A stretch of 64,000 bases of DNA from Pseudomonas graminis (GCF_013201545.1 NZ_CP053746.1:2631001-2695000); one strand, 5' to 3'; positions 1-9,277 are shown, numbered from the stretch's first letter. The notes: generated by a model from the letters alone, not told the origin. Program-made: numbers and translations.

Positions 1-1301
1 TTGTCACCGGTCCACCCGTAGATCATCACGTCGTGCTCGCCGGCCTTGGCGCGCTTGATGTACTCGCCCCATTCATAGCTGACGATGTTGGCCTTGATAC
101 CAATCTTCGCCCAGTCCGACTGGATCATCTGCGCCGACATGCGTGCGTTGGGGTTGGACGCGCGCTGCACGGTCATCGCCCACAGGTTGATCTGCGTGCC
201 TGGCGCAACGCCGGCCTCCTTGAGCAACTGCTTGGCTTTTGCCGGATCGTGGGGCGCGTCCTTGATGTTCGGATCAAAGCTCCATTGCGCAGGCGGCAGA
301 GCGTTCTGTGCCAGCTGACCGGCGCCCTGGTAAACCGCCTTGATGATGGCCGGCTTGTCGATGGCCATGTCCAGCGCCTGACGCACCTTCAGTTGATCCA
401 GCGGCGGATGGGTCACGTTATACGCAAGAAAGCCCAGGTTGAAACCGGCCTGGCTCAGCACCTTGAGGTTCGGGTCCTTCTGCGCTTCTTCGATGTCCTG
501 TGGGCGCGGATACCCACTGATCTGGCACTCGCCGGTCTTCAGCTTCTGCAGGCGGGTGGCGGCGTCGGTGTTGATCGAGAAGATCAGGTTGTCGAGCTTC
601 ACGTCCTCCGGCTTCCAGTATTCCGTGTTGCCGACGTAACGGATCTGCGCGTCTTTCTGATAACGCTTGAACACAAACGGCCCTGTACCGATCGGTTTCA
701 GGTTGATGTCGCCTGCCTTGCCTTGCTTGATCAATTGGGCGGCGTATTCAGCCGACTGAATCGAGGCGAAGCTCATCGCCAGGTTCTGGATGAATGCCGC
801 GTCGATGTTATTCAGCTGGAAGCGGACGGTTTGATCGTCGACCTTTTCGACCTGCTTGATGGTGGCGTTCATGCCCATGTCGGTGAAGTACGGCGACTCC
901 GACGGGTACGCCTTTCGGAACGGGTCGTCCGGGTTCAGCAGACGATTGAAAGTGAACAGCACGTCATCGGCGTTGAAGTCGCGGGTCGGTTTGAAATAGT
1001 CCGTGGTGTGGAATTTCACGCCAGGCCGCAAGTGAAAGGTGTAGCTCAAGCCGTCTTCGGACACGTCCCATTTAGTTGCCAGGCCCGGCTCGACATCGGT
1101 GCCGCCGCGCTTGAACTGGGTCAGGCGATTGAAGACTGTTTCCGCTGACGCATCGAACTCGGTGCCGCTGGTGTACTGACTGGGATCGAAGCCGGCAGGG
1201 CTGGCTTCCGAGCAATAGACAAGGGTGCTGGCCGCCTGCACCGAGGGAACGCACAGCGCCATTGCGGCTGCCAGGAGCAGGGGTTTGAAGGTTGTGTCCA
1301 T
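1..1301 (-). CDS. Peptide ABC transporter substrate-binding protein, DppA-like (C-terminus beyond left edge)
   Basis: Periplasmic binding protein of family 5 (DppA/OppA type), expected to deliver di- or oligopeptides to an inner-membrane ABC permease. About 433 residues are visible. The N-terminus MDTTFKPLLLAAAMALCVPS is a signal peptide ending near VQA-AS. Family hallmarks follow: YCSEASPAGFDPSQYTSG, NRLTQF, LRPGVKFHTT, FNADDVLFTFNRL, IGTGPFVFKRY and, near the cut, DVMIYGWTGD. The ATG at 1301 is the only start that keeps the signal peptide; GAGG lies a few bases upstream. The rest of the gene and any permease genes are outside the window. DppA is the closest type by motif, but the exact peptide preference cannot be read here. 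Confidence 0.9.
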   Translation of the reverse strand, partial: MDTTFKPLLLAAAMALCVPSVQAASTLVYCSEASPAGFDPSQYTSGTEFDASAETVFNRLTQFKRGGTDVEPGLATKWDVSEDGLSYTFHLRPGVKFHTTDYFKPTRDFNADDVLFTFNRLLNPDDPFRKAYPSESPYFTDMGMNATIKQVEKVDDQTVRFQLNNIDAAFIQNLAMSFASIQSAEYAAQLIKQGKAGDINLKPIGTGPFVFKRYQKDAQIRYVGNTEYWKPEDVKLDNLIFSINTDAATRLQKLKTGECQISGYPRPQDIEEAQKDPNLKVLSQAGFNLGFLAYNVTHPPLDQLKVRQALDMAIDKPAIIKAVYQGAGQLAQNALPPAQWSFDPNIKDAPHDPAKAKQLLKEAGVAPGTQINLWAMTVQRASNPNARMSAQMIQSDWAKIGIKANIVSYEWGEYIKRAKAGEHDVMIYGWTGD

Positions 1302-1413
1302 GTGAACCTCATTAAGTGCGGCACTCATGCCTGAATTCATCGACGGGATGATAGACCGCCAAGAATGCCGCACGGCTCACTCGGGCAACAAGCCAGGTAA
1401 ATTCATAAGCTTA

Positions 1414-3585
1414 TTACTTAATGAAGTTCTGCAACTCCTTCCACCAGGCGGTGCCGGAAACCACTTTCATGAATCCCTGCTCCAGAAAGCCCTGCAAGCC
1501 CGAGGCCTGGGAGGTTTTGCTGTTGAACACGTAGTTCAAATAGCTCTGGCTGTCTTTGATGAGTGTGTTCTGGATGGCGCGCAGTTCGTCGATTGCCGCT
1601 TGCTGGGTCTCGTCCAGCTCGCTCTTCGATTCACTGCGTGCCACTTCCGCCGGATTGCTGGCGGCCCATGCGTTGACGATCGGGTACTGCCATTCGCTGT
1701 CGGCAGGATGGCAGAAGAATGCCGACGCGACGGCGACCGGATCTGCCTCAGGTTTGCCAGCCCAGTAATCGACCATGGACTGGGCAACTTTGCGCACGGC
1801 TTCGGTAGCGAGCAGCGCGGCCAAATCGTGGAGCGGGTGCTCGGCGTGGTCCTTGGAGAGTTGCGAGTGGCTCGGCTCCAGCGTCGGATCGGTGTTCGGG
1901 TCACTGCCCAGCAGAGTCTGCGCATCGTCGACGCTGTTGCCGATCCAGGTCAGTACACCTTGTGCCGCGCTGTTGTACGCGTTCAGCAAAATGCCCGCCG
2001 GGGTGTTGATCAGCCAGCGATAGAACTTCAGGGTGTCTACGCCCATTTTTTTGGCGAGCGTCACCAGGCCGTCCCTGGCCGTCAGCAGCGCGTTGAATGC
2101 GTTGAAATAATCCTGATCAGGGTGTTCGCTCAGCAACACCAGCATCACTTTATCTCTGTCCGAACGATAACCCGGCTGAGTGAGCTCGAACTCAAGCTCC
2201 TGGGTGGAAAAGAGGATTTTGCCCAGCGGTCCCGCCAGACTGGCGATGACGTCGGTGGCCCCGAATGTGCCCGTGACCAGAGGCAGGTTCCATTTGACGT
2301 GAACAGGCGTTGTCCAGGGTAGAACCCTGACATGGCCGGCCTTGATCAGGCTCAGTTCTGCGAAGTTTGAATGGGCGAACAGGTCTTCGAGCACATGCAG
2401 CGCGGCGCCGAAGCTGCGCAGTCCGTCGAGGGAACGGCCCTGTTCCATGGCCAGGCGCAGCTCCTGCTCCATGTAGCCCACCGCGTTGCCGATGTAGCGT
2501 TTCATCGACGTGGCCAAGTCCGCGCCAAGGGACGGATCACCGGATAGCACCCAGGCTTCGAAGTCCGGGTCACGCACTTTCGGGTCCGGGAACGGCGGAT
2601 TGGTCACCAGCGGATTGTCGATGTGTTCCGTTGGCCGGTAAACACCCAGTTTTTTGGGCGTGACCTTCATTTCGTTCGGATAGCGCATCCGCAGGTCGAA
2701 GAATTTCTTGGCTGCCAGCACGTCGACCAGATTCGTCCAGCCCTCGCGGGACAGTGTCGCCGGGAATTCTTTTGGCATGTCGGGTGCACGGGTGATCTTG
2801 GGATCAACGACCTGAGAGTAATCCCGTAGCCAGTTGCCGAAATAAACGGCGTCGATTTCCGTTCGGCTGAATTTGAAATCCTGCAGAACCCATTCAATCG
2901 TCTGGTGGGTGCTGCCTTTCGCCTCTGCGTTGCCGGCTTCGAAGGCTTCGCGGTCGGAATTGCTGTGGGAAGGCTCGATGCGCAGATCGGTCGAGGCCAG
3001 ATAGTCGCGGATGGCTTCGCAAGCGTTCTTCCAGGACATCGCGTACTCACGATCGCTGGAGGCCACTTCGGAATACGTGGCGAAGCTCAGGTCGTCTCGT
3101 GACGGGGAGGCTGCTTCGGTCAACCACAAGGTGAACAGATGGCCTTCCTCGAATGGGGCATCGTTCGCCAATGGCGCGTTTTCATCAGCCAGTTCATGGC
3201 GCAGGACGTTGTCGATGTGGTGGCCGAATTCGTGGAGCAGTGCGGTGAGCAACCACCAGTAGTGCTGCGGATGGGCGGTCGTACGCGCGAAGAATGACCA
3301 ATCGACACGGATGACCCGCTCGCGGTTGTCATAGTCGGCTTCGAAGCCCAGCTCCCAGGAGAGAAGCACGGCAGGGTTATGCACCTCACCCGCCAGCAGT
3401 TTGTCCCGCAGCTTCGTATAGAGGTGAGGCGGAATGTCGTTACCGAAGACGTTGCCCATCTCAATGGCAAAAGATTCTGGCGCGAGCGTTTCGGCCACGT
3501 GGGTCAGTAGATCCAGCGCGAATGTACTGCGCAACGTGCGGGTAGACACGTCGACAGGAATAACGGTTTGAGCTTGAAAAGGCAT
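1414..3585 (-). CDS. Two-part protein: zincin-like HExxH region plus HET-C domain
   Basis: 723 aa, function unknown. The region around residues 100-135 carries LLTALLHEFGHHIDNVLRHE, with an HExxH metalloprotease motif (H118, E119, H122). From about residue 230 the protein matches the HET-C family (named after the Neurospora heterokaryon incompatibility protein, also present in plant-associated pseudomonads): DAVYFGNWLRDYSQ (about 245-258), ALHVLEDLFAHSNF (395-408, HxxxDxxAH metal-site style as in P1 nuclease/phospholipase C folds) and PSHSQLSKDH (571-580). No signal peptide is apparent. SD AAGGAAG precedes the ATG at 3585. Neighbours are a peptide-binding protein and a SIMPL protein, neither obviously linked. 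A secreted effector or toxin role is possible but is inference; the HET-C assignment itself is firm. Confidence 0.8.
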   Translation of the reverse strand: MPFQAQTVIPVDVSTRTLRSTFALDLLTHVAETLAPESFAIEMGNVFGNDIPPHLYTKLRDKLLAGEVHNPAVLLSWELGFEADYDNRERVIRVDWSFFARTTAHPQHYWWLLTALLHEFGHHIDNVLRHELADENAPLANDAPFEEGHLFTLWLTEAASPSRDDLSFATYSEVASSDREYAMSWKNACEAIRDYLASTDLRIEPSHSNSDREAFEAGNAEAKGSTHQTIEWVLQDFKFSRTEIDAVYFGNWLRDYSQVVDPKITRAPDMPKEFPATLSREGWTNLVDVLAAKKFFDLRMRYPNEMKVTPKKLGVYRPTEHIDNPLVTNPPFPDPKVRDPDFEAWVLSGDPSLGADLATSMKRYIGNAVGYMEQELRLAMEQGRSLDGLRSFGAALHVLEDLFAHSNFAELSLIKAGHVRVLPWTTPVHVKWNLPLVTGTFGATDVIASLAGPLGKILFSTQELEFELTQPGYRSDRDKVMLVLLSEHPDQDYFNAFNALLTARDGLVTLAKKMGVDTLKFYRWLINTPAGILLNAYNSAAQGVLTWIGNSVDDAQTLLGSDPNTDPTLEPSHSQLSKDHAEHPLHDLAALLATEAVRKVAQSMVDYWAGKPEADPVAVASAFFCHPADSEWQYPIVNAWAASNPAEVARSESKSELDETQQAAIDELRAIQNTLIKDSQSYLNYVFNSKTSQASGLQGFLEQGFMKVVSGTAWWKELQNFIK

Positions 3586-3799
3586 GATCGGATTCTTCCT
3601 TGAATCATTGGCCGCGCACGGCCGTGCCCTTGGGGCTGGCGGCCTTGAGTGCGCGTCAGGTGTGTTTTGCTGCGGACAATTCTATTTATTTCGGGCAGCG
3701 TGAAAATCGGCCGAATCGCCCCGGGACGTAGGAGATAGGAGCTGCGCTGATGGGGAAGCGGCCACGGGATGGCCGTAATAAAGCGGGGACGGGGGAGGG

Positions 3800-3826
3800 A
3801 AAAGGCGGCAGCCCTTGGCTGCCGCC
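3800..3826 (-). terminator. Rho-independent terminator of the SIMPL gene
   Basis: Perfect 10-bp stem GGCGGCAGCC / GGCTGCCGCC (3804-3813 and 3817-3826) with a 3-base loop. On the minus strand it is followed by TTTT, a few bases past the stop of the SIMPL gene. Confidence 0.75.
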
Positions 3827-3833
3827 GTGTGCA

Positions 3834-4550
3834 TCAAGGGATAGCGACTTCGATCACGCCATCTGCTGCCACACTGACCTGACTGGTGCCGGCCTCGACA
3901 TCTGGCGTTGGTGCGGCGTCGGCACGCGCGGCCTTCATCATCATGACTGGCGCGCGCAGATACGGCTGCGGAAAACCGGAGGTGTTCAGGTTCAGGTTGA
4001 CCAGCTTGTAGCCGGTACCGCCCAGTGCGTCGGTCACCAATTTCGCGCGAGCACGGAATGCTGTCACCGCGTCTTTGAGCAATGCGTCTTCGCTGGTCTT
4101 GCGTGCGGGGTTGGAAATGGAGAAGTCCATGCCGCCCATTTTCATGTCGCCACCCAGCAGGTCGCCGGTCAACTTGGAGAGGGCGGCAAAGTCGGCGCTT
4201 TCCAGGCGCAGTTCGGCGTGTTCACGCCAGCCAGTGATCTTCTGGCCTTTATCGTCATAGATCGGGTAGCTGTTGCGGCTGCCCTGACGGATGTTGATGT
4301 CTTTGACCTGACGCGCTTCGCCCAGGGCTTTGTTCAGGGTTTCAGTGACGCCGGACGCCAGCTTGGCCGGGTCGGTGTTCTGCGATTCGGTGTAGAGGGT
4401 GACGGTCATCAGGTCGCGCTGCACTTCCTGGCTGACTTCGGCGCGGACCGAAACCTGGTTGTAGTGAACGTCGTCGGCGAGGGCAGGGGTGCTGGCCAGC
4501 GCGAGTGCGCCGAGGGTGAACAGTGCAGCAGTAGGGCGAAGGCTGAACAT
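3834..4550 (-). CDS. SIMPL-domain (DUF541) periplasmic protein
   Basis: 238 aa with a clear signal peptide (MFSLRPTAALFTLGALALA, cleavage after STPALA). The mature part has the SIMPL/DUF541 pattern: VSVRAEVSQEVQRDLMTVTL near the start, INIRQGSRNSYPIYDDKG, and a C-terminal half with ARAKLVTDALGGTGYKLVNL. Family members such as E. coli YggE are linked to oxidative stress, but no enzymatic activity is established. The start at 4550 is chosen because AAGGAG lies 5 bases upstream and the signal peptide begins there; a longer frame to 4664 would add an unlikely leader. It is divergent from roxS, with about 200 bp between. Confidence 0.85.
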   Translation of the reverse strand: MFSLRPTAALFTLGALALASTPALADDVHYNQVSVRAEVSQEVQRDLMTVTLYTESQNTDPAKLASGVTETLNKALGEARQVKDINIRQGSRNSYPIYDDKGQKITGWREHAELRLESADFAALSKLTGDLLGGDMKMGGMDFSISNPARKTSEDALLKDAVTAFRARAKLVTDALGGTGYKLVNLNLNTSGFPQPYLRAPVMMMKAARADAAPTPDVEAGTSQVSVAADGVIEVAIP

Positions 4551-4757
4551 AAAAACTCCTTGTTTGGCGAACCGTCCCGAGGGATGTGGCAAGTCCTCGG
4601 CGGACGGATGCCCATGAGACTGTGAACCCGGAGGCTTGTTCCTGCGCCATTGGGCGGAGGTCAAATGGATGTGGCGGTTTGACGCACTTTGACGGCAACT
4701 GTTGTCGCATTGGTTATACTCGCTCCGATTCGCCTGGAGCGCTCATCAGGAGAGCTC

Positions 4758-6014
4758 ATGCTCGCCCCCTTGCAACTGCTTTCTGCCACCCGTCAGAACC
4801 TCTGGCGCCTGACGTTCATCCGCATTCTGGTGCTGGGTGCACAGGCGGGCTCAGTGGGGTTTGCCTATCTGTTCGATATGCTGCCGCTGCCCTGGCTGCA
4901 GCTGGACATCACCCTGGGTTTCTCGGCGATCGTCTGCCTGCTGACGGCCATCCGTTTGCGCACCTCGTGGCCGGTGACCGAACTCGAATACGCCGTGCAA
5001 CTGGCATTCGACCTGTTTATCCACAGCGCGCTGCTGTACTTCTCCGGCGGCTCGACCAACCCGTTCGTTTCTTATTACCTGGTGCCGCTGACCATCGCCG
5101 CCGTGACGCTGCCGTGGCGTTATTCGCTGATCCTGTCGGGCATCGCGCTGGCGCTGTACACGCTGATGCTGGCCAAGTTCTTCCCGCTGGATGCGTTTGT
5201 GGCCCGCGAGAACATGCAGATCTACGGCATGTGGCTGAGCTTTGCGCTGGCGGCTGGTGTAATCACCTTCTTCGCCGCGCGCATGGCCGAAGAGCTGCGC
5301 CGTCAGGAACACATGCGTGCCTTGCGCCGCGAAGAAGGGGCGCGCGATCAGCAACTGCTGGCGGTAGCGACCGAAGCTGCCGGCGCCGCCCATGAACTCG
5401 GCACGCCGCTGGCGACCATGAGCGTGCTGCTCAAGGAGATGCAACAGGACCACAAGGACCCTGCGCTGCAGGAAGATCTTTCGGTGCTGCAGGATCAGGT
5501 CAAGCTGTGCAAGGAGACGCTGCAGCAACTGGTGCGCGCCGCCGAAGCCAATCGCCGGCTTTCAGTGCAGGAACAGACCGTCACGCACTGGCTCGATCAG
5601 GCGCTCAACCGCTGGCACCTGATGCGCCCGGAAGCCACTTATCGCTTTCAGCGGCTGGGGCAGGGCGACGTGCCGATGCTGGCGCCGCCGCCGGATCTCA
5701 CTCAGGCGCTGCTGAACCTGCTCAACAATGCCGCCGATGCCTGCGCCGAAGGGCTCGAGGTGAATCTGGACTGGACCGCCACCGAGATTCGCATCAGCAT
5801 CCGCGATCATGGGGCCGGCGTTCCGTTGGCCATCGCCGAGCAGATCGGTAAACCGTTTTTTACCACCAAGGGCAAAGGCTTCGGCCTTGGCCTGTTCTTG
5901 AGTAAGGCCAGCGTGACCCGCGCGGGCGGCTCGGTGAAACTCTATCCTCACGAGGAAGGCGGCACGCTGACCGAGCTGCGCCTGCCCCGTGACGCACGAG
6001 GAGATGAAGCATGA
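4758..6014 (+). CDS. roxS: Redox-sensing histidine kinase RoxS (RegB/PrrB family)
   Basis: 418 aa inner-membrane kinase. The N-terminal half has about six membrane segments with the RegB-family quinone-site heptapeptide GGSTNPF at 97-103. The H-box AAHELGTPL places the phospho-histidine at H212; C251 (QVKLCKETL), 39 residues later, matches the redox cysteine of RegB. Then come the N-box (NLLNNAADA), G1 (IRDHGAGVP) and G2 (KGKGFGLGLFLSK). The ATG at 4758 has AGGAGA five bases upstream; an earlier in-frame codon at 4689 lacks support. The stop overlaps roxR by 4 bp. In pseudomonads RoxSR tunes respiratory oxidases to redox state (cyanide-insensitive oxidase in P. aeruginosa), signalling from the respiratory chain to RoxR. 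Confidence 0.93.
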   Translation: MLAPLQLLSATRQNLWRLTFIRILVLGAQAGSVGFAYLFDMLPLPWLQLDITLGFSAIVCLLTAIRLRTSWPVTELEYAVQLAFDLFIHSALLYFSGGSTNPFVSYYLVPLTIAAVTLPWRYSLILSGIALALYTLMLAKFFPLDAFVARENMQIYGMWLSFALAAGVITFFAARMAEELRRQEHMRALRREEGARDQQLLAVATEAAGAAHELGTPLATMSVLLKEMQQDHKDPALQEDLSVLQDQVKLCKETLQQLVRAAEANRRLSVQEQTVTHWLDQALNRWHLMRPEATYRFQRLGQGDVPMLAPPPDLTQALLNLLNNAADACAEGLEVNLDWTATEIRISIRDHGAGVPLAIAEQIGKPFFTTKGKGFGLGLFLSKASVTRAGGSVKLYPHEEGGTLTELRLPRDARGDEA

Positions 6015-6571
6015 CTGACGAAATCCAGGTTGAAGGCGAAGAGCTGCCGCACCTGCTGCTGGTGGACGACGACGCCACCTTCACCCGCGTGATGGCGCGG
6101 GCCATGGCGCGCCGCGGTTTTCGCGTGAGCACCGCCGGCTCCGCCGATGAGGGCCTGGCCCTCGCGCAGCAGGACATTCCGGACTACGCCGCCGTCGACC
6201 TGAAAATGGAAGGGGACTCGGGGCTGGTGCTGTTGCCTAAGCTGCTGGAACTGGACCCGGAAATGCGCGTGCTGATCCTGACCGGTTATTCGAGCATCGC
6301 CACGGCCGTCGAGGCGATCAAGCGCGGCGCCTGCAACTACCTGTGCAAACCCGCCGATGCCGATGACGTGCTGGCAGCGCTGCTGTCCGAACACGCCGAC
6401 CTGGACACACTGGTGCCGGAAAACCCGATGTCCGTTGACCGCTTGCAGTGGGAGCATATTCAGCGCGTGTTGACCGAACACGAGGGCAATATTTCCGCAA
6501 CGGCGCGTGCGCTGGGCATGCATCGACGTACCTTGCAGCGCAAGTTGCAGAAGCGCCCGGTTCGTCGCTAA
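6011..6571 (+). CDS. roxR: Response regulator RoxR (RegA/PrrA family)
   Basis: 186 aa, translationally coupled to roxS through an ATGA overlap. The receiver domain (about 12-125) has the acidic pair D19/D20, phospho-acceptor D63 (AVDLKMEGDSG), T91 and K113. The C-terminal tail carries a Fis-type helix-turn-helix (HIQRVLTEHEGNISATARAL, then MHRRTLQRKL) typical of RegA/PrrA/ActR. It should be phosphorylated by RoxS and bind DNA to adjust respiratory gene expression. Length and domain order match the family exactly. Confidence 0.93.
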   Translation: MTDEIQVEGEELPHLLLVDDDATFTRVMARAMARRGFRVSTAGSADEGLALAQQDIPDYAAVDLKMEGDSGLVLLPKLLELDPEMRVLILTGYSSIATAVEAIKRGACNYLCKPADADDVLAALLSEHADLDTLVPENPMSVDRLQWEHIQRVLTEHEGNISATARALGMHRRTLQRKLQKRPVRR

Positions 6572-6670
6572 GCAGGGACTGCTTCTTAAACATTTATTCA
6601 TGGAAGATCGTCTGTGGCGTCTGGCACATTGGCGCCAACGCCTTTAATTGCCTGCTGCCGAGCTTTTGCC

Positions 6671-8407
6671 ATGAATTTTGATGTAGACGAATCCAGGGTC
6701 AATGACGCTGTAAACGGGAATTTCTTTTCCCGGGTCTGGAAGCTGGTGACGCCCTACTGGCGCAGCGAAGAAAAAGGCATGGCCTGGGTGCTGCTCATCG
6801 CAGTGATCGTGCTGTCGCTGTTCAGTGTGTTTATCTCGGTGCTGGTCAACAGCTGGTACCGTGACTTTTACAACGCCCTGCAGAATAAGGATCTGGGCGC
6901 CTTCACCCACCTGATTCTGTACTTCTGCGGCATTGCCGCCATCGCCATTCTCGGCGCGGTGTATCGCCTCTATCTGACCCAGATGCTGACCATCCGCTGG
7001 CGTCGCTGGCTGACCGAACAGCATTTTGCCAAATGGCTCGCGCACAAGAATTACTACCGGCTGGAGCAGGGCGGTTACACCGATAACCCTGACCAGCGTC
7101 TGTCCGAAGACCTCAATAACTTCACGTCCGACACCCTCAGCCTGAGCCTTGGCCTGCTGCGCACCGTGGTCAGCCTGGTGTCGTTCTCGGTGATCCTGTG
7201 GGGCGTGTCCGGCAGCATCGAGCTGTTTGGCATCACCATTCCGGGCTACATGTTCTGGGCCGCGCTTATTTATGCCGCGGTCGGCAGCTTGCTGACTCAC
7301 CTGATCGGCAAACGCTTGATCGTGCTGAGCAACCAGCAACAGCGTTACGAGGCCGACATGCGTTTCTCTCTGGTGCGCGTTCGCGAGAACGCCGAAAGCA
7401 TCGCCCTGTCCGACGGGGAGGCCAACGAGAATCAGCGCCTGAGCGCACGGTTCGGCATGGTCTGGAGCAACTTCTGGACGATCATGAAGGTGCAGAAGCG
7501 CCTGACGTTCTTTACCGCCGGTTACTCACAGATCGCCATCGTCTTCGCCTTTGTCGTGGCTGCACCGCGTTACTTCGCTGGCAAGATCGAACTGGGCGAG
7601 CTGATGCAGATCAACTCGGCGTTCGGCAATGTGCAGGAAAATTTCAGCTGGTTCATCGACGCATACACCCAGCTGGCGTCGTGGCGCGCCACCTGTGATC
7701 GTCTGCTCAGCTTCCGTCAGGCCATGGACGAAAACGAAGCGCGCGTGCCGGCCATCAAGGTCAGTCATGAGAGCGATGCCTTGCAGCTCGATGGCCTGGC
7801 GCTGTCTCTCGCCGGCGGTCGCCAGTTGCTGAACAATGCCAACATTCGCATTGCGGCAGGCGAAAAAGTCATGCTCAGCGGCCGATCCGGCAGTGGCAAA
7901 AGTACGCTGCTGCGGGCGATGGGCGGATTGTGGAAAGAAGGACATGGTGCAGTGAAGCTACCCGCCAAACGCGCGTTCTTCCTGCCGCAAAAACCGTATC
8001 TGCCCATTGGTACGCTGCGGGAGGCGCTGAGTTATCCCCAAGCGCCCGAGGTCTATCCTGTCGAGCGTTTTGCTCAAGTGCTGGACACCTGCCGCCTGGG
8101 TCATCTCATCCCGCGACTGGACGAGAGCGAACATTGGCAGCGCATGCTGTCACCGGGTGAGCAACAACGCGTCGCTTTTGCCCGAGCATTACTGTTCGCG
8201 CCGGACTGGCTTTACCTGGATGAAGCCACATCCGCGATGGACGAAGAGGATGAGGCCGCGCTGTATCAGGCGTTGCTGGACGACCTACCGGGCGTGACCC
8301 TGCTCAGCATCGGCCACCGCAGCAGCCTCAAGCGCTTCCATGGTCGCCACGTGCGCATCGACGGTGGCCAGTTGCACGAGCAGCCGCTAACCGAATCGGC
8401 ACTTTAA
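6671..8407 (+). CDS. ABC transporter with fused membrane and ATPase domains (YddA/SbmA_BacA family)
   Basis: 578 aa. The N-terminal membrane domain (about 1-340, with WVLLIAVIVLSLFSVFI as first segment and a RWRRWLTEQHFAKW helix) belongs to the SbmA/BacA-like family and is followed by an ATPase domain: Walker A GRSGSGKST (404-412), Q-loop FLPQKPYLPIGT, signature LSPGEQQRVAFARALL, Walker B WLYLDEATSAMD, and the switch His in IGHRSS. Closest in layout to E. coli YddA. The substrate is unknown; relatives move peptides or vitamin derivatives. The start is placed at 6671 (MNFDVDESRV) because the upstream in-frame codons at 6614-6670 do not look coding; the SD is weak. Confidence 0.85.
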   Translation: MNFDVDESRVNDAVNGNFFSRVWKLVTPYWRSEEKGMAWVLLIAVIVLSLFSVFISVLVNSWYRDFYNALQNKDLGAFTHLILYFCGIAAIAILGAVYRLYLTQMLTIRWRRWLTEQHFAKWLAHKNYYRLEQGGYTDNPDQRLSEDLNNFTSDTLSLSLGLLRTVVSLVSFSVILWGVSGSIELFGITIPGYMFWAALIYAAVGSLLTHLIGKRLIVLSNQQQRYEADMRFSLVRVRENAESIALSDGEANENQRLSARFGMVWSNFWTIMKVQKRLTFFTAGYSQIAIVFAFVVAAPRYFAGKIELGELMQINSAFGNVQENFSWFIDAYTQLASWRATCDRLLSFRQAMDENEARVPAIKVSHESDALQLDGLALSLAGGRQLLNNANIRIAAGEKVMLSGRSGSGKSTLLRAMGGLWKEGHGAVKLPAKRAFFLPQKPYLPIGTLREALSYPQAPEVYPVERFAQVLDTCRLGHLIPRLDESEHWQRMLSPGEQQRVAFARALLFAPDWLYLDEATSAMDEEDEAALYQALLDDLPGVTLLSIGHRSSLKRFHGRHVRIDGGQLHEQPLTESAL

Positions 8408-8461
8408 GCGTAGAGTGCTGAAGCGATAAAGTGTCGTAAACCAGGTGCTTCGCCGGGGTTG

Positions 8462-8477
8462 TTGTGTGATCGCACAA
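8462..8477. promoter_or_regulatory. Candidate GntR operator palindrome
   Basis: TTGTGTGATCGCACAA is a 16-bp palindrome with seven of eight pairs matching, lying about 40 bp upstream of the GntR-family gene. TTGTG/CACAA half-sites are compatible with a FadR-subfamily operator used for autoregulation. I found no second copy near kdgD or the transporter, so the role is inferred. Confidence 0.35.
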
Positions 8478-8518
8478 CCCGGTGAGCTATCATCAGCGTT
8501 CAGTGTATTTAGAGATGC

Positions 8519-9277
8519 ATGTTGGATATGGAAAATCAGAGCGCTCCGCCTCGCGCACGCAGAAAGCACCGCAGTCTCGCACAGGAACTGGTGACTGAAC
8601 TCTCCGAGCGGATCCGCACTGGCGGGCTAAAGCGCGGGGACAAGTTGCCTACCGAGTCTGCAATCATGGAAGAGCAGGGCGTCAGCCGCACGGTTGTTCG
8701 CGAAGCCATCTCTCGCCTCCAGGCCTCCGGACTCGTCGAAACCCGGCATGGTATCGGCACATTCGTTCTGGACACGCCGAGCCCGAGCGGTTTCCGTATC
8801 GATCCGGCCACCATCGTCACCCTCCGTGACGTCCTGGCGATCCTCGAGCTGCGCATCAGTCTCGAAGTCGAATCAGCCGGCCTGGCCGCCCAACGCCGAT
8901 CCGCCGAGCAACTGGCCGATATGCGCGCCGCCCTCGACGCACTCAGCGAGAGCGCGGCCCATGCCAGCGATGCTGTCGGCGCCGATTTCCAGTTCCACAT
9001 GGCAATTGCCCTGTCGACCGGCAACCGCTACTTCACCGACATCATGAATCACCTGGGCACTAGCATCATTCCCCGTACCCGTCTGAATTCTGCGCGCCTG
9101 GCCCACGACGACAACCAGCATTACATGAGCCGCCTGAGCCGCGAGCACGAGGAAATCTACGACGCCATCGCGCGCCAGGATTCCGATGCCGCCCGCGCCG
9201 CCATGCGCCTGCACCTGACCAATAGCCGCGAACGGCTGCGTCATGCCCATGAAGAGGCTGAATCGCAGCGGGCTTGA
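8519..9277 (+). CDS. GntR-family (FadR/FCD) transcriptional regulator of the galactarate/glucarate genes
   Basis: 252 aa. Residues about 20-85 form a winged helix of GntR type (LVTELSERIRTGGLKRGDKL, PTESAIMEEQGVSRTVVREA, GLVETRHGIGTFV). The C-terminal FCD domain (about 105-235) has the metal/ligand-binding histidine pattern (FQFHMAIALSTGNRYF, later SREHEEIYDAIARQD). Position ahead of kdgD, a GudP-like transporter and garD suggests it senses galactarate, glucarate or a keto-deoxy intermediate and represses this locus; that is inference from context. The start is 8519 or, equally possible, the ATG at 8528. Confidence 0.85.
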   Translation: MLDMENQSAPPRARRKHRSLAQELVTELSERIRTGGLKRGDKLPTESAIMEEQGVSRTVVREAISRLQASGLVETRHGIGTFVLDTPSPSGFRIDPATIVTLRDVLAILELRISLEVESAGLAAQRRSAEQLADMRAALDALSESAAHASDAVGADFQFHMAIALSTGNRYFTDIMNHLGTSIIPRTRLNSARLAHDDNQHYMSRLSREHEEIYDAIARQDSDAARAAMRLHLTNSRERLRHAHEEAESQRA

